Positions 60,266 through 64,000 of a stretch of DNA of 64,000 nt are shown piece after piece (position 1 is the stretch's first letter; each line of letters starts with the position of its first letter). The notes beneath the pieces are model-generated. The model had not been told where the DNA came from and did no database searches. It saw only the letters and a list, made by a program, of their open reading frames with translations. The position numbers and the translations under genes are program-made. Location of the stretch: assembly GCF_002897295.1 (NCBI RefSeq), contig NZ_BEXF01000004.1:62001-126000 (forward strand). The letters are read 5' to 3'. This DNA is from Brevibacillus reuszeri. Lineage in GTDB: Bacteria; Bacillota; Bacilli; Brevibacillales; Brevibacillaceae.

Positions 60266-62782
60266 ATGAAACAGCTGCCAATCGATCAGGTTCTACCGCA
60301 AGTAAAGGCAGTATTACAGAAACAAACAAGTGCCGTCCTCGTCGCCGCACCTGGCGCAGGAAAAACGACCAGAGTGCCACTGGCGCTCATCGACGAGCCG
60401 TGGCTAGCAGGAAGGCGAATATTGATGCTGACACCGCGTCGTTTGGCAGCACGTGCCTCCGCCGGCTACATGGCGGCTTTGCTGGGTGAAAAGGTAGGAG
60501 AGACGGTAGGCTATCGCGTCAAAATGGATGCAAAGGTCGGGCCGCAAACTCGCATTGAGGTCATTACAGAAGGAGTGCTTACCCGTATGCTCCAGGCTGA
60601 CCCGGCACTAGAGGATGTGGGGCTCATCATTTTCGATGAATTTCATGAGCGGAATCTTCACGCAGATTTGGGACTTGCCCTCAGCTTGCAGGCACGCAGC
60701 CTGTTTTGTGAAGACGTACGGATTCTGGTCATGTCAGCGACGCTGGATGCAGAGCCGGTAGCGGCGCTCCTCGGCGATGCTCCCGTCATTAAGAGTGAAG
60801 GACGTCATTATCCGGTAGAGACACGATTTTTGTCTCGGCCACTGGACGGTCGCATGGAGCCGGAAATAGCGCGGGTGATACAACAGGCCCTGGTGGCTGA
60901 AGCTGGAGATATGCTCGTATTTTTACCAGGTGCTAGAGAGATTCGCAGGGTAGAAGCCTTGCTCCGGGAGGCGGGTATAAGTCCCAGTGTACAAATTGCC
61001 CCATTGTATGGAGCACTTCCGCAGGAAGCACAAGATAGAGCGATCAGTCGAGGAAAGCCTGGAGAGAGAAAAATTGTATTGTCGACCTCGATTGCTGAAA
61101 CAAGCTTAACGGTAGAGGGCGTGCGCATTGTAATTGATAGCGGCTTTATGCGCGTGCCCAGGTTCTCCCCGCGGACAGGCATGACACGACTGGAGACGAT
61201 CCAAGTATCCAAAGCATCGGCTGATCAGCGACGAGGCCGTGCGGGACGACTTGCGCCCGGCATCTGCTACCGGATGTGGACAGAGTCGGAGGACAGAATG
61301 CTCGCGGCGCATCAGCCACCAGAAATCAAAGAAGCTGATTTAGCGCCGCTAGCACTGGAGCTTTCTGCGTGGGGAGTCACGGATGCAGACGAGTTGTCGT
61401 GGCTGGATTCGCCTCCAAAGGCAGCGATGGCACAGGCCAGCGACCTGCTGATTCAGCTCGGTGCGATGGACGAGAGCAACCGGATTACTCAGCATGGCAG
61501 ACAGCTGGCAGAAATGGGACTTCATCCAAGACTGGGACACATGATCTGCAAAGCGGAGGAGCTGGGGCTTCGCTCGCTTGCCTGTGAGCTTGCTGTGCTC
61601 ATAAACGAGCGAGATATCATCCGAGGAAGGGGGGCGAGCCAGGATGCAGACTTGCAGGTGCGCGTCGAGCTGCTCAGAATGATCAGTCGCCACAAGAAAT
61701 TAGAGCGAGCGCATCTTGGCGAGCTACAGGTTGATGAAGGTGCGGTCCGGCGGATTTGGGAAGAAGCGGCTCAACTAAAGCGGCAGTGGAGTGAGCTTGA
61801 AAATGCTGAGGCAACAGACATAGCAGCAACAGGAAGGCTGCTTGCTTACGCCTATCCTGATCGCATCGCCCAGCGCAGAGGGGATGGGCGATACTTGCTC
61901 CGCAATGGACGAGGTGCCGCATTTATGATCAATCAGCCACTCGCCTATGAAAAGTACGTCGTAGCAGCCATGCTCGACGACCAAGGCGTGGATAGTCGTA
62001 TCACACTGGCAGCACGACTCGATGAAAGCGATCTGGAGAGGGACTTTGCAGATGAGATACAGGAGGAAGTGAAGGTATGGTGGGAGCGGTCATCCCAATC
62101 TGTTCGTACGAGGGCCCGCAGGCGTTTGGGGGCGTTGACGATTCAAGAAGCGCCAGAAGCAGCTCATGATCCAGAGGCAGTGCTCACCGCATTGCTCGGT
62201 GGAATTGCCGAAGAGGGACTGAACATACTGCCTTGGAATCGTCATGCGCGGTCATTCCAGGAACGACTGCTTTTCATGCACATGCTTGATGCAAATTGGC
62301 CAGATGTATCAGAACAGGCATTGATTGGCTCGCTTGCAGACTGGCTGGGGCCGCATCTGTATGGTTGTAAAAAGCTGGCGGAGCTGCAGCACTTGTCTTT
62401 GTCGTCGATTCTCGAAGAAATGCTTAGCTGGGAGCAGCGACGGGAGCTGGACGTGAGCGCACCTACACATATCGTCGTACCGAGCGGCTCGCGTGTACCT
62501 GTCGATTACAGCAATCCCGAAGCGCCCGTTCTTTCCGTCCGATTGCAGGAGCTGTTCGGCTGGCAGGATACGCCAAGGGTAGGACGAGGGCGGGTGCCAC
62601 TGACCCTTCATTTATTGTCACCGGCCCATCGCCCCGTGCAGGTGACACAAGATTTGCAGAGCTTTTGGAAAAACACATACTTTGAGGTAAAGAAAGACTT
62701 GAAGGGACGATATCCGAAGCATTATTGGCCGGAAGATCCCCTGCAGGCTATGCCTACGAACAGGACTCGCCCCCGCACATAG
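60266..62782 (+). CDS. hrpB: ATP-dependent helicase HrpB
   Basis: 838-residue DEAH-box helicase: Walker A APGAGKTTRVP, motif Ia TPRRLAARASA, DEFHER as motif II, SAT in motif III, and the motif VI run QRRGRAGRLAPG; the C-terminal HrpB domain ends with PKHYWPEDP. Length matches the family. HrpB is widespread in proteobacteria; its cellular role remains unclear. The ATG is preceded by GCGAGAGGTG. Confidence 0.92.
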   Translation: MKQLPIDQVLPQVKAVLQKQTSAVLVAAPGAGKTTRVPLALIDEPWLAGRRILMLTPRRLAARASAGYMAALLGEKVGETVGYRVKMDAKVGPQTRIEVITEGVLTRMLQADPALEDVGLIIFDEFHERNLHADLGLALSLQARSLFCEDVRILVMSATLDAEPVAALLGDAPVIKSEGRHYPVETRFLSRPLDGRMEPEIARVIQQALVAEAGDMLVFLPGAREIRRVEALLREAGISPSVQIAPLYGALPQEAQDRAISRGKPGERKIVLSTSIAETSLTVEGVRIVIDSGFMRVPRFSPRTGMTRLETIQVSKASADQRRGRAGRLAPGICYRMWTESEDRMLAAHQPPEIKEADLAPLALELSAWGVTDADELSWLDSPPKAAMAQASDLLIQLGAMDESNRITQHGRQLAEMGLHPRLGHMICKAEELGLRSLACELAVLINERDIIRGRGASQDADLQVRVELLRMISRHKKLERAHLGELQVDEGAVRRIWEEAAQLKRQWSELENAEATDIAATGRLLAYAYPDRIAQRRGDGRYLLRNGRGAAFMINQPLAYEKYVVAAMLDDQGVDSRITLAARLDESDLERDFADEIQEEVKVWWERSSQSVRTRARRRLGALTIQEAPEAAHDPEAVLTALLGGIAEEGLNILPWNRHARSFQERLLFMHMLDANWPDVSEQALIGSLADWLGPHLYGCKKLAELQHLSLSSILEEMLSWEQRRELDVSAPTHIVVPSGSRVPVDYSNPEAPVLSVRLQELFGWQDTPRVGRGRVPLTLHLLSPAHRPVQVTQDLQSFWKNTYFEVKKDLKGRYPKHYWPEDPLQAMPTNRTRPRT

Positions 62783-62950
62783 ACCCAAATCAAGTCTGCT
62801 TTGGCTTGTACCATCTACCCTCAGCCTGGGTGAACGTTCCCATTTTGCTAGTTCAATGTTCGTGAGTAAGCTATTTTTTGAAACCTATACGGAAACTATC
62901 ACGTCTGGAGGGTACTGTTTTATTCACGTACTACCCCTCCATTGCATCTA

Positions 62951-62982
62951 GGTTGCTCAAACAAGTGGGCAACCCTTTTTTT
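62951..62982 (+). terminator. Rho-independent terminator
   Basis: GGTTGC/GCAACC stem with a 12-base loop and eight Ts. It lies 170 bases past hrpB and next to the convergent bluB gene. Confidence 0.75.
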
Positions 62983-62988
62983 GTGCAG

Positions 62989-63654
62989 CTACTTTTTGCC
63001 GGGAGGCTTGACACCCCAACGATCCCGGTAAATCAACTCCTGCAAAGCTTCTCGTTCCCTCCATTTATGCAGCTCCAGTAGCGGTCGATCCGGGTAGTGG
63101 TCCGTATAGCCAATAGACAACAGTGCGACTGGATCAATATGTGGCGGAATATCCAAAATACGGCGAACATCCGCTTTTTTATAAAAGCTGACCCAGCCCA
63201 TCGCCAAGTCCTCTGCGTAAGCAGCGAGCCACATGTTTTGAATCGCACAGCTGACAGACATGATATCGGTCTCCGGGATGGAGTTGCGTCCCAGAACATG
63301 GTCACCGCCGCGAGTTGGATCACAGGTGACGCAGATCGTGACGGGAGCTTCCTTGATCCCCTGAATTTTCAAATCGAGAAAGGTCGATTCTCTTCCTGTT
63401 CCTTCATAATGAATAGCCAGTGCACGGCGCTCTTTATCCGCACAATCCGCCAGCTCCTGCTTCAGCGCATCGTCTTGGACGAGAATAAAATTCCATGGCT
63501 GCATAAACCCGACAGAAGGTGCGTGATGGGCGGCAGCGAGAATCATTGCTAATTTTTCGGGTGGGACCGGCTCTTTGCGAAACGTGCGTATATCTCTGCG
63601 ATTGCTTATGGCCTTGTACAGCCCGTTTTTTTCTTCCTCGGTCAAGCGATTCAT
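62989..63654 (-). CDS. bluB: 5,6-dimethylbenzimidazole synthase
   Basis: 221-residue flavin-consuming enzyme of the nitroreductase fold that converts FMNH2 to the lower ligand of cobalamin. BluB marks: SNRRDIRTFRKEPVPPEKLAMILAAAHHAPSVGFMQPWNF near the start and the RNSIPETDIMSVSCAIQNMWLAA and GWVSFYKKADVRRIL stretches. No cobalamin riboswitch or cob gene is seen nearby. An ordinary nitroreductase is the alternative, but HHAPSVGFMQPW favours BluB. Start preceded by CAGGAGGTTTC. Confidence 0.85.
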   Translation of the reverse strand: MNRLTEEEKNGLYKAISNRRDIRTFRKEPVPPEKLAMILAAAHHAPSVGFMQPWNFILVQDDALKQELADCADKERRALAIHYEGTGRESTFLDLKIQGIKEAPVTICVTCDPTRGGDHVLGRNSIPETDIMSVSCAIQNMWLAAYAEDLAMGWVSFYKKADVRRILDIPPHIDPVALLSIGYTDHYPDRPLLELHKWREREALQELIYRDRWGVKPPGKK

Positions 63655-63730
63655 CTTTGAAACCTCCTGATCTTCTACGTAGACTCTTTTTCATTTTAAT
63701 AGGAAAGATAGAGTCATTCCAGACTTCCGC

Positions 63731-63763
63731 TTGACATATTCCTGATTTACTCTTAGGTAAGAG
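63731..63763 (+). promoter_or_regulatory. Candidate promoter/operator of the response regulator gene
   Basis: A perfect TTGACA (63731) is followed by an inverted repeat CTCTTA-GG-TAAGAG (63750-63763) in the -10 zone. No good -10 hexamer, so activation by a regulator bound at the repeat is possible. Confidence 0.4.
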
Positions 63764-63793
63764 TCTGTCCTAGCGAAAGAGGAGGGAACCGGG

Positions 63794-64000
63794 AATGAAA
63801 AACATCCTGATTGTGGAAGACGAGTTACCCATCTCCCGTGTATTGAAAGCGTATTTGGAGAAGCATCAGTTTCAAGTGGAACAAGCATTTACCGGAGATG
63901 AGGCAGAGCGTAAATTTGACTCGGTCAACCCGGCTCTCGTCCTGTTAGACGTAATGCTGCCTGGGCGGAGTGGATGGAGCATTTTAGAATACATACGAGC
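63794..64000 (+). CDS. OmpR-type response regulator, 3' end beyond the window
   Basis: The first 69 residues of a receiver domain: ILIVEDELPISRVLKAYLEKH, with acidic pocket Glu-Asp and phospho-acceptor Asp in LVLLDVMLPG. An output domain and a partner kinase gene presumably follow. GAGGAGGGAACC precedes the ATG. Confidence 0.88.

Noticed and set aside
63655..63730. A cobalamin riboswitch before bluB
   Set aside because: The gap is too short and shows no B12-box.

Overview
The window looks like chromosomal DNA of a Gram-positive, aerobic, spore-forming Bacillales bacterium of the Brevibacillus/Paenibacillus type; Brevibacillus is my best guess. The reasons are moderate GC, strong AGGAGG-type ribosome sites with frequent GTG/TTG starts, a SigB stress module, tandem glycine riboswitches, split GcvPA/GcvPB and SdaAA/SdaAB subunits, and FadR-like and ArsR-like operators. 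Genes lie on both strands, with no rRNA or tRNA, no CRISPR array, no prophage, and one IS605-type TnpB element.

Layout. 1-5 kb: the 3' part of sigB followed by a hybrid kinase (RsbK-like) and a CheR-type methyltransferase (RsbM-like), then two small genes that are easily missed. 5-11.7 kb: a lipoprotein serine hydrolase, a membrane sensor with a histidine kinase fused to its LuxR-type response regulator, and a WYL regulator divergent from an alpha/beta hydrolase. 11.7-23.1 kb: glycine catabolism. One tandem glycine riboswitch controls hesB-like and lpdA; a second, nearly identical one controls glyA-sdaAB-sdaAA-gcvT-gcvH-gcvPA-gcvPB-lipA; purU follows. Together these convert two glycines to serine and then to pyruvate, supply E3 and lipoylation, and discharge excess one-carbon units. 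23.2-27.6 kb: a large nested inverted repeat, then a sigma-54 activator, a -24/-12 promoter, an agmatinase-family ureohydrolase and an NCS1 permease, with repeated TAGTC-N6-GACTA sites. 27.7-32.6 kb: an XRE-cupin regulator and a predicted mevalonate-degradation operon (mvaA, a small two-helix membrane protein, a TctA-like permease, mvaB), with matching operators in front of both units. 32.6-38.5 kb: XRE-def, an MFS exporter preceded by a leader peptide and SD-sequestering hairpin, an ArsR-MFS pair sharing an operator, and the TnpB gene. 38.5-42.9 kb: a heterodimeric ABC exporter and an MBL-fold hydrolase. 43.2-51 kb: a sugar or polyol operon (SorC regulator, Zn dehydrogenase, FGGY kinase, Rbs-type ABC importer, DeoC aldolase). 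51-64 kb: a chemoreceptor, a second copy of the inverted-repeat element, a LysR/MFS pair, a membrane protein/Zn-ribbon/SPFH group, small enzymes, an MBL hydrolase behind a FadR-like box, HrpB, BluB and the start of a response regulator gene.

The strongest leads are the mevalonate operon with its unusual transporter pair, the leader-peptide attenuator before the MFS gene at 33.8 kb, the repeat family of which one copy carries an internal insert, the riboswitch-driven glycine-to-pyruvate regulon with an altered GlyA and an ACT-less SdaAB, and the sigma-54 circuit. Family names come from reading protein motifs without database searches; operators and promoters are inferred from symmetry, spacing and position.
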